From Gottfriedia sp049568075 (GTDB lineage: Bacteria > Bacillota > Bacilli > Bacillales > Bacillaceae_G), in assembly GCA_049568075.1 (NCBI GenBank), contig CP144911.1: a stretch of 64,000 bases of DNA. One strand, 5' to 3'. Position numbers and translations under genes: made by a program. This document shows positions 8,020 to 16,485 of the stretch, piece by piece; position 1 is the stretch's first letter; the number at the start of each line of letters is the position of its first letter. Below the pieces are notes generated by a model. That model made no database searches and had not been told where the DNA came from. It saw only the letters and a program-made list of their open reading frames with translations.

Positions 8020-9678
8020 ATGGAAATCACAAAAGGATCTTTAAAAGCGCCAAGAGGTACTGAATTAAACACTAAAGGTTGGGTTCAAGAAGCAGCACTT
8101 CGTATGTTATTAAACAACTTAGACGAAGAAGTAGCAGAAAGACCAGAAGATTTAGTTGTATACGGTGGAATCGGTAAAGCAGCAAGAAACTGGGAAAGCT
8201 TTGATGCAATTATTGAATCATTAAAGAAATTAGAGAGCGATGAAACTTTATTAGTTCAATCAGGTAAACCAGTTGCAGTATTTAAATCACACGAAGATGC
8301 ACCACGAGTTTTATTAGCAAACTCAAACTTAGTTCCAAAATGGGCAACTTGGGAACACTTCCGTGAATTAGATGAAAAGGGCTTAATGATGTACGGTCAA
8401 ATGACTGCTGGTAGCTGGATTTACATTGGTACTCAAGGGATCTTACAAGGTACTTATGAAACATTTGGTGAAGCTGCTAAACAACATTTCGGTGGCAGCT
8501 TAAAAGGTACAATTACAATTACTGCAGGTCTTGGTGGTATGGGTGGAGCTCAACCTCTGGCTGTAACAATGAATGGTGGAGTTGTAATCGGTATTGATGT
8601 TGATGAAACTAGAATTCAACGTCGTATTGACACTAGATATTGTGATGTATTAACTCACGATTTAGAGGAAGCTTTACAACTTGCTACTGAAGCTAAAAAC
8701 GAAGGAAGAGCTTTAGCAATCGGTTTAGTAGGTAATGCTGCTGAAATTTTACCTCAATTAGTTGAACGAAATTTTGTACCAGATTTAATTACTGACCAAA
8801 CTTCAGCACATGATCCATTAAATGGTTATTTACCAATCGGAATGACAATGGAAGAAGGAAAGAAACTTCGTGTAGAAAATCCAGATGAAGTAATTAAACG
8901 TGCAAAACATAGTATGGCAGTTCATGTTGAAGCAATTTTAGCGATGCAACAACGTGGAGCACTCGCATTTGATTACGGTAATAACATTCGTCAAGTTGCA
9001 TTAGATGAAGGCGTTAAAAATGCATTTGATTTCCCTGGTTTCGTACCTGCATTTATTCGTCCATTATTCTGTGAAGGGAAAGGTCCTTTCCGTTGGGTAG
9101 CACTTTCTGGTGATCCAGAAGATATTTACAAAACAGACGAAGTAATCTTACGTGAATTTGCTGATAACGAGCATTTATGTAACTGGATTCGTATGGCTCG
9201 TGAAAAGGTTGCATTCCAAGGTTTACCATCACGTATTTGTTGGTTAGGCTACGGTGAGCGTGCAAAATTCGGTAAAATCATTAACGAAATGGTTAAAAAT
9301 GGCGAATTAAAAGCTCCAATCGTAATCGGTCGTGACCACTTAGATTGTGGATCAGTAGCATCTCCAAATCGTGAAACAGAAAGCATGAAAGATGGTAGTG
9401 ATGCAGTAGCTGACTGGCCAATCCTAAATGCACTTATTAATGGTGTAAATGGCGCAAGCTGGGTAAGTGTACACCACGGTGGTGGAGTAGGTATGGGTTA
9501 CTCTTTACATGCTGGTATGGTAATCGTTGCTGACGGTACTGATGCAGCTGCAAAACGTATCGAAAGAGTATTAACTTCAGATCCAGGAATGGGTGTAGTT
9601 CGTCACGTTGATGCAGGTTATGATTTAGCTGTTGAAACTGCGAAAGCAAAAGGCGTAAACATCCCAATGATGAAGTAG
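8020..9678 (+). CDS. hutU: Urocanate hydratase
   Basis: A 552-residue NAD-dependent urocanase converting urocanate to 4-imidazolone-5-propionate, the second step of the pathway. The sequence is collinear with B. subtilis HutU: PRGTELNTKGWVQEAALRML at the start, the Gly-rich TAGLGGMGGAQPL dinucleotide-binding segment (about residue 170), the DCGSVASPNRETE block, and SVHHGGGVGMGYSLH near the C-terminus. It lies 17 bases after hutH with SD AGAGGTGG. Confidence 0.97.
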   Translation: MEITKGSLKAPRGTELNTKGWVQEAALRMLLNNLDEEVAERPEDLVVYGGIGKAARNWESFDAIIESLKKLESDETLLVQSGKPVAVFKSHEDAPRVLLANSNLVPKWATWEHFRELDEKGLMMYGQMTAGSWIYIGTQGILQGTYETFGEAAKQHFGGSLKGTITITAGLGGMGGAQPLAVTMNGGVVIGIDVDETRIQRRIDTRYCDVLTHDLEEALQLATEAKNEGRALAIGLVGNAAEILPQLVERNFVPDLITDQTSAHDPLNGYLPIGMTMEEGKKLRVENPDEVIKRAKHSMAVHVEAILAMQQRGALAFDYGNNIRQVALDEGVKNAFDFPGFVPAFIRPLFCEGKGPFRWVALSGDPEDIYKTDEVILREFADNEHLCNWIRMAREKVAFQGLPSRICWLGYGERAKFGKIINEMVKNGELKAPIVIGRDHLDCGSVASPNRETESMKDGSDAVADWPILNALINGVNGASWVSVHHGGGVGMGYSLHAGMVIVADGTDAAAKRIERVLTSDPGMGVVRHVDAGYDLAVETAKAKGVNIPMMK

Positions 9679-9687
9679 GTGTTAGAA

Positions 9688-10956
9688 TTGAAAGCAGATA
9701 TTCTATTAACAAATATTGGTCAATTATTAACGATGGATCATGGTGATGGTCCAATTCATGGAAAAGACATGAGTAATCTACCTGTACTAGAAAATGCAGA
9801 AATTGCATGGAAAGATGGGCAAATTATTTATATCGGACAAATGAACGAACAGAAAATTGATGCAAAAGAAGTAATTGATTGCCAGGGAAAACTAGTCACT
9901 CCAGGATTAGTTGACCCTCATACTCACGTGGTCTTTGGAGGATCACGTGAGCATGAAGTTAGTTTGAAATTACAAGGTGCTTCTTATTTAGAAATATTAG
10001 AAATGGGCGGCGGGATCCATTCTACTGTAGGTCAAACTAAATTAGCTTCTCATGAAGATTTAAAAAAGAAAACGATTCATCACTTAAACAGAATGCTTTC
10101 ATTCGGTGTAACAACAGTTGAAGCAAAAAGTGGTTATGGACTTGATGAAGAAACTGAATTAAAACAACTTCGAGTTGCTAAGGAGTTACAAGCTGAGCAT
10201 GATATTGATTTAGTTTCAACTTTCTTAGGTGCGCATGCAGTACCAAAGGAGTATAAAGGAAATGAAGAAGCTTTCTTAGAAAAAATGCTTTCTTTATTAG
10301 ATGTTATTAAAGAAGAAGAACTTGCTGAATTTGTAGATGTATTCGCTGAAACAGGTGTCTTTTCAGTTGAACAATCAAGAGAATTTTTATTAAAAGCAAA
10401 AGAAGAAGGATTTCATGTTAAAATTCACGCAGATGAAATCGATCCTCTAGGTGGCACTGAAATGGCAGCTGAAATTGGGGCTATTTCTGCTGATCATCTA
10501 TGTGGAGCATCTGAAAAAGGTGTAGAAATGCTTGGTAAGAGCAACACAATTGGTGTCATTTTACCGGGAACTACTTTCTATTTAAATAAACCTGAATTTG
10601 CACCTGCACGAGAGATGATTGAAAATAACGTAGCAGTTTCATTAGCAACTGATTTCAATCCAGGAAGCTGCCCAACTGAAAATTTACAATTAATCATGAC
10701 AATCGCAATGCTTAAACTAAAAATGACACCTGAAGAAATTTGGAATGCCGTAACGATTAACTCATCATTCGCGATTAATCGTGGAGATCAAGCTGGTAAA
10801 TTACTAATTGGTCGTAGGGCAGATGTCGTAATTTGGAATGTACCAAACTATACTTATGTACCTTACCATTTTGGTGTAAATCATGTAGAATCAGTATTTA
10901 AGAATGGTAAATTAGTAGTAAGTAGGGGTGAACACGATGTCGCTATCACATCTTAA
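9688..10956 (+). CDS. hutI: Imidazolonepropionase
   Basis: An amidohydrolase-superfamily metalloenzyme that opens 4-imidazolone-5-propionate to N-formimidoyl-L-glutamate. Visible blocks are NIGQLLTMD at the N-terminus, the metal-binding VDPHTHVVFGGSRE, VEAKSGYGLD, the HADEIDPLGG zinc ligand region, and SLATDFNPGSCPT. I place the start at TTG 9688 (422 residues), because AGGTG at 9677-9681 is then 6 bases away. A GTG at 9679 directly abuts the hutU stop but has no SD. Translational coupling to hutU is likely. Confidence 0.93.
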   Translation: MKADILLTNIGQLLTMDHGDGPIHGKDMSNLPVLENAEIAWKDGQIIYIGQMNEQKIDAKEVIDCQGKLVTPGLVDPHTHVVFGGSREHEVSLKLQGASYLEILEMGGGIHSTVGQTKLASHEDLKKKTIHHLNRMLSFGVTTVEAKSGYGLDEETELKQLRVAKELQAEHDIDLVSTFLGAHAVPKEYKGNEEAFLEKMLSLLDVIKEEELAEFVDVFAETGVFSVEQSREFLLKAKEEGFHVKIHADEIDPLGGTEMAAEIGAISADHLCGASEKGVEMLGKSNTIGVILPGTTFYLNKPEFAPAREMIENNVAVSLATDFNPGSCPTENLQLIMTIAMLKLKMTPEEIWNAVTINSSFAINRGDQAGKLLIGRRADVVIWNVPNYTYVPYHFGVNHVESVFKNGKLVVSRGEHDVAITS

Positions 10957-11896
10957 AAAAGCAGGAGATGCCATTTTCATTGATTCAAAAGTAACAAAAG
11001 CAAATGAAATCATCTCTACATGGAATGGAACAGAAGCATCAAATTTCTCAATTATCGGTGTACCATTATCTAAAACATCAATTAGTCATTCAGGTGCAAG
11101 CTTTGCACCTGCTTCAATTCGAAAAATGCTAAGTAGCTACAGTACTTATCATATCGAAGACCAAATTGATTTAAAAGATTACAAGGTTACAGATTTTGGT
11201 GATATTACGATGCATGTGACTGATTTTGAAGAGTCTAGAAATCGTATTAAATCGACAATCTCTGAATTGCTAGGCCAATACAAAGAAACGATGCCAATTA
11301 TTTTAGGTGGGGATCACGGAATTAGCTTTCCAAGCATTTCAGCTTTTGCAAAAGAACGCGGAACAGTAGGAGTTATCCAATTTGATGCTCATCATGACTT
11401 AAGAAATACTGAAGATGGTGGCCGTTCAAACGGTACCCCTTTCCGTAGCTTAATTGACGAAGGCATTCTAAAAGGTGAACACTTAGTTCAAATTGGAATC
11501 AGAAATTTTTCAAATAGTGCACCGTACACTGAATTCGGTGTTAATAACGGAGTAACAATCTATTCAATGCGTGATGTTCGCGAATTAGGAATCTCAAACA
11601 TTATTAAAGAGAGCATCAACCATTTAGTAGACAAAGTAGATGCAATTTACATTAGCCTAGATATGGACGTACTAGACCAAGCCTATGCTCCTGGTTGCCC
11701 TGCAATTGGACCTGGAGGAATGGACAGTCAAACTCTATTAGATGGCATCTGTTATTTAGCATCACATCCTAAAGTTTATGGAATGGACATCGTTGAACTT
11801 GACCCAACAATCGACTTCCGTGATATGACAAGTAGAATCGCTGCACATGTTATTTTAAACTTTCTTGTTGAGAAGGTTAAGTTGTTAAAAATGTAA
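10937..11896 (+). CDS. hutG: Formimidoylglutamase
   Basis: A 319-residue arginase/ureohydrolase-family enzyme hydrolysing N-formimidoyl-L-glutamate to glutamate and formamide, the last hut step. The Mn-binding motifs are present in order: ILGGDHGISF, QFDAHHDLR and ISLDMDVLDQ, followed by GPGGMDSQTLL. The ATG at 10937 has AGGGGTG 6 bases upstream and overlaps hutI by 20 bases. An in-frame GTG at 10928 lies within the SD. A terminator follows directly, so the histidine permease gene hutM of B. subtilis is not part of this operon. Confidence 0.95.
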   Translation: MSLSHLKKAGDAIFIDSKVTKANEIISTWNGTEASNFSIIGVPLSKTSISHSGASFAPASIRKMLSSYSTYHIEDQIDLKDYKVTDFGDITMHVTDFEESRNRIKSTISELLGQYKETMPIILGGDHGISFPSISAFAKERGTVGVIQFDAHHDLRNTEDGGRSNGTPFRSLIDEGILKGEHLVQIGIRNFSNSAPYTEFGVNNGVTIYSMRDVRELGISNIIKESINHLVDKVDAIYISLDMDVLDQAYAPGCPAIGPGGMDSQTLLDGICYLASHPKVYGMDIVELDPTIDFRDMTSRIAAHVILNFLVEKVKLLKM

Positions 11897-11902
11897 AATG
11901 TG

Positions 11903-11946
11903 AAACTCGTAAACTTTGTTGTTTGCGAGTTTTTTTGTTTTTTTAT
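11903..11946 (+). terminator. hut operon terminator
   Basis: AAACTCGTAAAC (11903-11914) pairs with GTTTGCGAGTTT (11921-11932), 12 bp with one G-U, followed by a T-rich tract to 11946. Confidence 0.85.
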
Positions 11947-11972
11947 GGGCAGGGTGTAGATAAAGGTTGATT

Positions 11973-12324
11973 TGCAAATAAGAGAGCCTGAGCTGCAAAA
12001 AAGGTCGAGGTGCAATAAGAGATGTGAGACTGCAAATACAATTTGTAATATTGCAAATAAGGGCTCACGCGCTGCAAATAAAGGTCGAAGTGCAAATAAG
12101 AGATGTAAGACTGCAAATAAAACTTGTGACAGTTCAAATAAGGCTTCCATACTGCAAATAAGAGCTCCCGGGGTGCAAATAAAGGTCGAAGTGCAATTAA
12201 AAATATAGAAACTGCAATTTAATCTGGCAAAAGTGCAATTAAAAATCACAAAACTACAATTAAAATTGTGGCAACTGCAAATAAAAATTTCGAAACTGCA
12301 AATAAAAAAACAAAGTGCAAATAA
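11973..12324 (+). repeat. Array of 18 degenerate ~21-bp repeats, core TGCAAATAA
   Basis: The core TGCAAATAA (variants TGCAATTAA, TACAATTAA) begins at 11973, 11994, 12011, 12031, 12052, 12073, 12091, 12112, 12133, 12153, 12174, 12192, 12213, 12234, 12255, 12276, 12297 and 12316. Eleven of 17 intervals are exactly 21 bases; the others are 17-20. A higher-order repeat is also visible: GGTCGA recurs at 12003, 12083 and 12184 with similar following units. All cores point the same way. The array starts about 25 bases behind the hut terminator. Long open frames on both strands here (11972-12208 plus; part of 11776-12621 minus) arise because 21 is a multiple of three. Function unknown. Confidence 0.9.
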
Positions 12325-12393
12325 ACTTAGAATACACATTCTAAAATTAAAAATCATGAGGTTTTTAGTCTGTTTAAACCAAAATACCGAAAT

Positions 12394-12422
12394 TTGATAG
12401 CACCAAGCATGCTTGCTATAAT
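12394..12422 (+). promoter_or_regulatory. SigA-type promoter of the DHFR-like gene
   Basis: TTGATA (12394-12399), 17 bases, consensus TATAAT (12417-12422). It is one of the best promoter matches in the window and lies 78 bases before the TTG start at 12500. Confidence 0.75.
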
Positions 12423-12499
12423 CAAAACAAGAACAAATATTCGTTAATAGTGAGAAGTACTGTTTAATAAAATGTCTAAACGAATTAGGAGGAACAGTT

Positions 12500-13069
12500 T
12501 TGTCAAATAGCATAAAACAAAGAAAAATAATTTTAGATTTAGCGGTTACATTAGATGGTTTTATAGAAGGGAAAAACGGAGAAATTGATTGGTGCATAAT
12601 GGATCCTGAAATGGAATTCACAAATTTCTTGAATCAAATTGATACGATTTTATATGGCCGAAAAAGCTATGATTTGTGGGGAAATTATATTCCAAATATA
12701 GACGACTCTGAATCTGATAAAGAAATGTGGAATTTAGTACATAGCAAGGAAAAATATGTGTTTTCCCGAACTCAATCAACAGATGAAAATAATGCAACAT
12801 TTATAAATGAAAATATAATTGAAGAAGTAAATAAATTGAAGGAAAAACCAGGCAAAGACATCTGGTTGTATGGAGGATCAAGCCTTATTACATCATTTAT
12901 AAATTTAGGGCTAGTTGATGAATTTAGATTATCAATTCATCCCGTTATATTGGGTGAAGGAAAACCTTTGTTTGTTGACATAAAAGAGAGAAAGAATTTA
13001 ATCATGATGAATACAAAAACGTTTTCTTCTGGGGTTGTGCAGGTAACTTATCATTTGAATGAGGAATGA
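12500..13069 (+). CDS. Dihydrofolate reductase-fold (RibD C-terminal domain) family protein
   Basis: A 189-residue protein of the YyaP/YwjB type. It begins RKIILDLAVTLDGFIEGKNGEIDW, continues with ILYGRKSYDLW, and has the Gly-rich IWLYGGSSLITSFINLGLVDEFRLSIHPVIL segment near residue 125, the NADPH-binding hallmark of the RibD C-terminal fold. It is probably an NAD(P)H-dependent reductase of unknown substrate, not the folate enzyme itself. The TTG start is supported by TTAGGAGGAAC 8 bases upstream. Confidence 0.8.
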   Translation: MSNSIKQRKIILDLAVTLDGFIEGKNGEIDWCIMDPEMEFTNFLNQIDTILYGRKSYDLWGNYIPNIDDSESDKEMWNLVHSKEKYVFSRTQSTDENNATFINENIIEEVNKLKEKPGKDIWLYGGSSLITSFINLGLVDEFRLSIHPVILGEGKPLFVDIKERKNLIMMNTKTFSSGVVQVTYHLNEE

Positions 13070-13325
13070 GTTTGGTATAACTGGCTTCTATAAAAAACAA
13101 AATGAACCTCCCAAAACTGATGGTAAGCAATTTAAAAGAGTGTGATTCAGTGTTCCTCAAATAAAAGAAGAGTTTAGTCCATTTTATATAATGTTGAGTA
13201 CAAGTGAGCTGAATGAACCGCTCTTACTATAAAGCGAGAATGAATTGAATAGTGCAGAATTAAATCAAATAGCTTACTGGAACCTTAAAACAATAATTGA
13301 AGTCATATTTAATGATTGGGACTAG
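13059..13325 (+). pseudogene. Small decayed protein gene with two internal stops
   Basis: One frame from ATG 13059 to TAG 13323-13325 reads as a coherent polar protein of about 88 codons. It is interrupted by TGA at 13143-13145 and TAA at 13230-13232. Fragments read GITGFYKKQNEPPKTDGKQF, then FSVPQIKEEFSPFYIMLSTS, then SENELNSAELNQIAYWNLKT, ending EVIFNDWD. Amino-acid composition on both sides of each stop looks coding, and the YW...IFN.WD ending looks like a conserved Bacillus small-protein tail, though I cannot name the family. The apparent start overlaps the DHFR-like gene by 11 bases and may not be the original one. Confidence 0.5.
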
Positions 13326-13399
13326 TTCTAAAATACATAATATTACAATGAATGTATTTTACTTTGTTATTAATTATTTATATTAATAGAGTAACAAAC

Positions 13400-13430
13400 A
13401 GAGGATGATCTAAGGATCTTCCTCTTTTTT
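13400..13430 (+). terminator. Intrinsic terminator
   Basis: AGAGGATGATC (13400-13410) pairs with GATCTTCCTCT (13415-13425) with one mismatch, followed by T residues to 13430. The gap up to 13635 shows no gene. Confidence 0.75.
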
Positions 13431-13635
13431 ACTAAAAAGAATAATAGCTAAAAGAATCTAAATAAATTTTTACAGTATATTAGCAAAACAAACTTAAGGT
13501 TTACTTTTATATTATTTTAAGAATAAATTAAGGACACTTTGCAAATTAGCATATATAATTAGAAAAGCCGAATCAATAGGCGTATGTGAAAATTAATAAC
13601 AATATGGTTCAGTTGGAAAGTGAGATAAATTAATT

Positions 13636-14340
13636 ATGAAATATGATTTAGTTTTTGATTTAGACGATACATTAATTCAAACCCAAGCCGCATTTCGGCA
13701 TAATGTAGATTTATGTGCGAATCTAGTATATCAAGCGCTAGATGAAAAAGTAGTAATAAATGACATTAAAGAAGTTTTTAATAAAATTGATTTGGAACTA
13801 ATAAAAGATATGGGTTTCAGTAAAGCTCGATATCCTTATGCGTGGGAATCTACTTTAGATTTATTGGCAACACGATTTAATATAGAGATCTCAAGTATTG
13901 TTAATGATCAATTACAATCATTAGCAAAAACGATATTTAAAGTAAATATTCCACTGCAAAGTGACACATTTATAATAGAAGAATTATCAAATCATAAAGA
14001 TGTAGCAAGTATGACTATATTGACTTTAGGTGAAAAAGACGTTCAAACTAAGCGAGTAATGGAGACTGGCTTAGTACAACATTTTGACAACGTATTTATT
14101 ACAAGTAAAAAAGATATAAATACCTATCTCGAGTTAAATGAAAAATTAAGTAATCCAGTAATGATAGGGAACTCTCTTAGAAGTGATATTGTACCTGCTT
14201 TAGATACGGGTATGAAAGCAATTCATATTATAAGAGATTCATGGTCATATGATGAAATTGAACATAATCATAGAATAGATAGTATTAAGTCATTAGTCGA
14301 GATTAAATTACTTTTATTTGGTAATTTGGTAAAACTTTGA
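13636..14340 (+). CDS. HAD-superfamily hydrolase
   Basis: A 234-residue protein. HAD motif I is VFDLDDTLI with the nucleophile Asp8 and Asp10. Motif II is the TILTLGEKD region near residue 135. Motif III/IV is VMIGNSLRSDIVPALDTGMKAIHI near residue 175, with Lys and acidic residues in place. A helical cap domain lies between motifs I and II. This layout is the phosphoglycolate phosphatase-like group; the substrate cannot be told. The SD is weak (AAGTGAG about 15 bases upstream), so the start is moderately certain. It stands alone between two hairpin terminators. Confidence 0.8.
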   Translation: MKYDLVFDLDDTLIQTQAAFRHNVDLCANLVYQALDEKVVINDIKEVFNKIDLELIKDMGFSKARYPYAWESTLDLLATRFNIEISSIVNDQLQSLAKTIFKVNIPLQSDTFIIEELSNHKDVASMTILTLGEKDVQTKRVMETGLVQHFDNVFITSKKDINTYLELNEKLSNPVMIGNSLRSDIVPALDTGMKAIHIIRDSWSYDEIEHNHRIDSIKSLVEIKLLLFGNLVKL

Positions 14341-14445
14341 GGATTGTTTTTAGTCCATGTTATTTATCGATAGTTCAATTAACATCTCTTTCGAATATTT
14401 AATCATGTCGTTGAACTTATTCTTGCATTAGTTCAACAACAAATG

Positions 14446-14480
14446 GAGGATGATCTTTAATGGATCATCCTCTATTTTAC
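14446..14480 (+). terminator. Intrinsic terminator behind the HAD gene
   Basis: GAGGATGATC (14446-14455) pairs perfectly with GATCATCCTC (14463-14472), then TATTTTAC. The ascending arm and its upstream flank (AACAAA..GAGGATGATCT) repeat those of the terminator at 13400. Confidence 0.65.
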
Positions 14481-14557
14481 TTATGGTTGATAATTGAACT
14501 AGCAGTTGGATAATATGATATCCTAATAATAAATAAACATCTTTGGGGAATTCAAAT

Positions 14558-14647
14558 ATGAATAACTTTAGTGTCAACATAGATTACGATGATGATCCGG
14601 ATTTATTATCAGAAAAAGAAAGAAAAGTGCAGATACCTACATATTGA
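14558..14647 (+). CDS. Possible 29-residue small protein
   Basis: An ATG at 14558 behind GGGGA opens a 29-codon frame that begins MNNFSVNIDYDDDPD and ends KVQIPTY. It is acidic and ends 31 bases before the LysR start. It could be a small protein, a leader peptide of the regulator or a truncated gene. No homologue is recognised. Confidence 0.35.
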   Translation: MNNFSVNIDYDDDPDLLSEKERKVQIPTY

Positions 14648-14678
14648 ACTTTTAAAAAATTATTTGCGGAGGATAAAT

Positions 14679-15581
14679 ATGAATTTTGAACAAATGGAGC
14701 ATATTGTCACTGTCGAAATTGAAAAGTCGATTACAAAAGCAGCAGAAAAACTATTTATATCTACTCCAGGTTTGAGTCAGTCTATTACCCAACTTGAAAA
14801 CGAGCTTGGAATAAAAATTTTTAATCGATCCAAAAAAAGTATTACGCCAACTTTTGAAGGTGAAATAGTGATTTCAACAGCAAATTCAGTTCTAAAAACT
14901 ATAAATGAAATGAATAAAAAACTGAGCATATATAAAAACAGTTATCAAAGGCATTTAAAAGTAAAAATTGCACCTGCTTTTTTTTATATACTTCAAGATT
15001 CTTTGGTAAAGCTTAATCTAGAAAATAAAGATTTAACCTTTGAATTAGTCGAACAAAATCCTACAAAGATTATTGAGAATTTTAATCAGGAAGATTATGA
15101 TTTTGCGCTTATCTCTGCATCTGTTGATGAATTGAAAAAAGCTAATAATATTTCTTATAAGCACATTTACAAAGGACATATATGTATAGCAGTTGGGAAA
15201 AACTCACCCTTTTATACATCAGACTTTGTAACTCCAAGTGATCTAAAAAATACTAAATTAGTAACTTATGAAACATCTGACTATAACCAGATTTTAAAAT
15301 TTACGAAAATAAATCCAGAGCAAGTGATAATAAGTTCAAATAGGACTAGCATGCTTTTTAAGCTAGTAAAAGAAAGTGATGCAATTATATATCTTCACGA
15401 CTTTACACTAAAGAATTCTCCAATGGTATTAAATGGGGATTTGAAAATAATCCCACTGAAGGATAAACAGATGCAATTGTTTGAACTTGATTTTTGGCTA
15501 ATCTATTTAGAAACAAGAGGTTTATCGAATTTGTATAATGAGTTTCTTGAAGATTTTATAGAACATTTTAAAAAACTATAA
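14679..15581 (+). CDS. LysR family transcriptional regulator
   Basis: A 300-residue protein with an N-terminal winged helix-turn-helix (about residues 4-60: FEQMEHIVTVEIEKSITKAA, LSQSITQLENELGIKIFNRS) typical of LysR. A periplasmic-binding-like effector domain follows (about 90-295). The ATG at 14679 follows GCGGAGGAT; a longer frame upstream lacks an SD and overlaps the 29-codon ORF. No divergent or adjacent metabolic gene reveals its target: the neighbours are an HAD hydrolase and a DUF3892 gene. Confidence 0.88.
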   Translation: MNFEQMEHIVTVEIEKSITKAAEKLFISTPGLSQSITQLENELGIKIFNRSKKSITPTFEGEIVISTANSVLKTINEMNKKLSIYKNSYQRHLKVKIAPAFFYILQDSLVKLNLENKDLTFELVEQNPTKIIENFNQEDYDFALISASVDELKKANNISYKHIYKGHICIAVGKNSPFYTSDFVTPSDLKNTKLVTYETSDYNQILKFTKINPEQVIISSNRTSMLFKLVKESDAIIYLHDFTLKNSPMVLNGDLKIIPLKDKQMQLFELDFWLIYLETRGLSNLYNEFLEDFIEHFKKL

Positions 15582-15851
15582 TTAATAAAAGATAGTAATC
15601 GCTGGGTGCACTCATAAGGAAGGTTATACATTACTGAATTATAAAAATAAAAATATGAAACAGTACATAGATACAACTATATATATTCCATCTAAAAAAG
15701 ATTTTTATGAGGCTTTGTTAATAAGTGTAAATAATAGAATCTTTGGTGATAAATAGATTCTATTAAAAAATTATGATGACGACAATAATAATTGCACTGT
15801 TTTCTGCTACAATTGCATTTTTTTTCAAAATCGATTAAGTAAAAAGTAAGT
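15582..15851 (+). other. Gap with a 33-codon open frame
   Basis: The frame 15655-15756 encodes MKQYIDTTIYIPSKKDFYEA and ends NRIFGDK. It is open upstream to about 15589 but has no SD. It may be a remnant of a gene. No family is recognised and nothing else was found. Confidence 0.25.
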
Positions 15852-15957
15852 TAAAACTAATTAATGCTTTATAAGTTGAAGTAGTTTATCCTTCATCTGG
15901 GACTAATTAGTTTTACATCCTCTTACATTGGCAAAACTAATGATAAAAGGAGGATGC
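15852..15957 (+). promoter_or_regulatory. Possible RNA switch controlling the DUF3892 gene's SD
   Basis: TAAAACTAATTA (15852-15863) is perfectly complementary to TAATTAGTTTTA (15904-15915). That second segment can instead pair with AAAACTAAT (15933-15941). Separately CATCCTC (15916-15922) is complementary to GAGGATG (15950-15956), which is the SD of the next gene. The first and second pairings exclude each other, and the 15906-15941 hairpin would place CATCCTC in its loop. This suggests SD sequestration that depends on which hairpin forms. It is inference from pairing only. Confidence 0.4.
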
Positions 15958-15961
15958 AAAA

Positions 15962-16273
15962 GTGACGCAAGATCGATTTGAAGAAGCATATGAAATGTAT
16001 AGAAATCAAAGTGATGACGAACAAATGATGGTAGAGGAATCAGTAAATCAGGACAAGGAACATATTGTTGCTGTTCGTAAAAATGAAGATGGTGATTTAA
16101 TTGGTTTTAGAACAAGTTTGAATCGTGAACTAAATTATCTTCAAGCTTTACAGGAAGCAAAAAATGGAAATTTAGCACATGTAGATGTAATCCATAAGTA
16201 TGGTCGTGATATCCTCAGAAGTGAACCGGATGGTATAGCAGAGAATAATTTGAGTAATTTACCGGAGTTTTAA
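15962..16273 (+). CDS. DUF3892 domain protein
   Basis: A 103-residue acidic protein. The C-terminal two thirds match DUF3892: IVAVRKNEDGDLIGFRTS, then LNYLQALQEAKNGNLAHVDV and HKYGRDILRSEPDG. The family is common in Bacillaceae and has no assigned function. The GTG start follows a strong SD (AAAGGAGGATG), which lies in a possible sequestering hairpin. A terminator follows, so it is monocistronic. Confidence 0.8.
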   Translation: MTQDRFEEAYEMYRNQSDDEQMMVEESVNQDKEHIVAVRKNEDGDLIGFRTSLNRELNYLQALQEAKNGNLAHVDVIHKYGRDILRSEPDGIAENNLSNLPEF

Positions 16274-16288
16274 GTCAAAAATGAAGTG

Positions 16289-16320
16289 AACCCACTAGGA
16301 ATTTTCCTCGTGGGTTTTTT
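16289..16320 (+). terminator. Intrinsic terminator
   Basis: AACCCACTAGG (16289-16299) pairs with CCTCGTGGGTT with one mismatch and an AATTTT loop; a T run follows to 16320. Confidence 0.85.
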
Positions 16321-16485
16321 ATTAGATCTACTCATTTTTCGTCAAGTTAAAATGAACTAGAGTGAACATAATTGCAAATAGATTTCAAGATCAACATTCT
16401 CAATCATGATGAGGCATCTTCTATTTAAATCTTAGCATAGCTTGTCCACGCTTTAAAAATATGAGTCTGTAAGTGGGTAAGTCAT

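Noticed and set aside
9437..9808. 123-codon minus-strand frame over the hutU/hutI junction
   Set aside because: It lies antisense to two well-supported genes, is very His/Leu-rich as expected for a shadow frame, and has no SD.
11973..12324. CRISPR array
   Set aside because: Repeats are 9-base cores every ~21 bases with no long identical direct repeat, no unique 30-base spacers, and no cas genes in the window.
11776..12621. A 281-codon open frame on the minus strand and a 78-codon frame on the plus strand (11972-12208)
   Set aside because: Both run through the 21-bp repeat array. A 21-base period keeps any frame open, so the Cys/Phe/Ile-rich and Asn/Lys-rich translations are products of the repeat. 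Neither has an SD, and the minus frame overlaps hutG and the DHFR-like gene.
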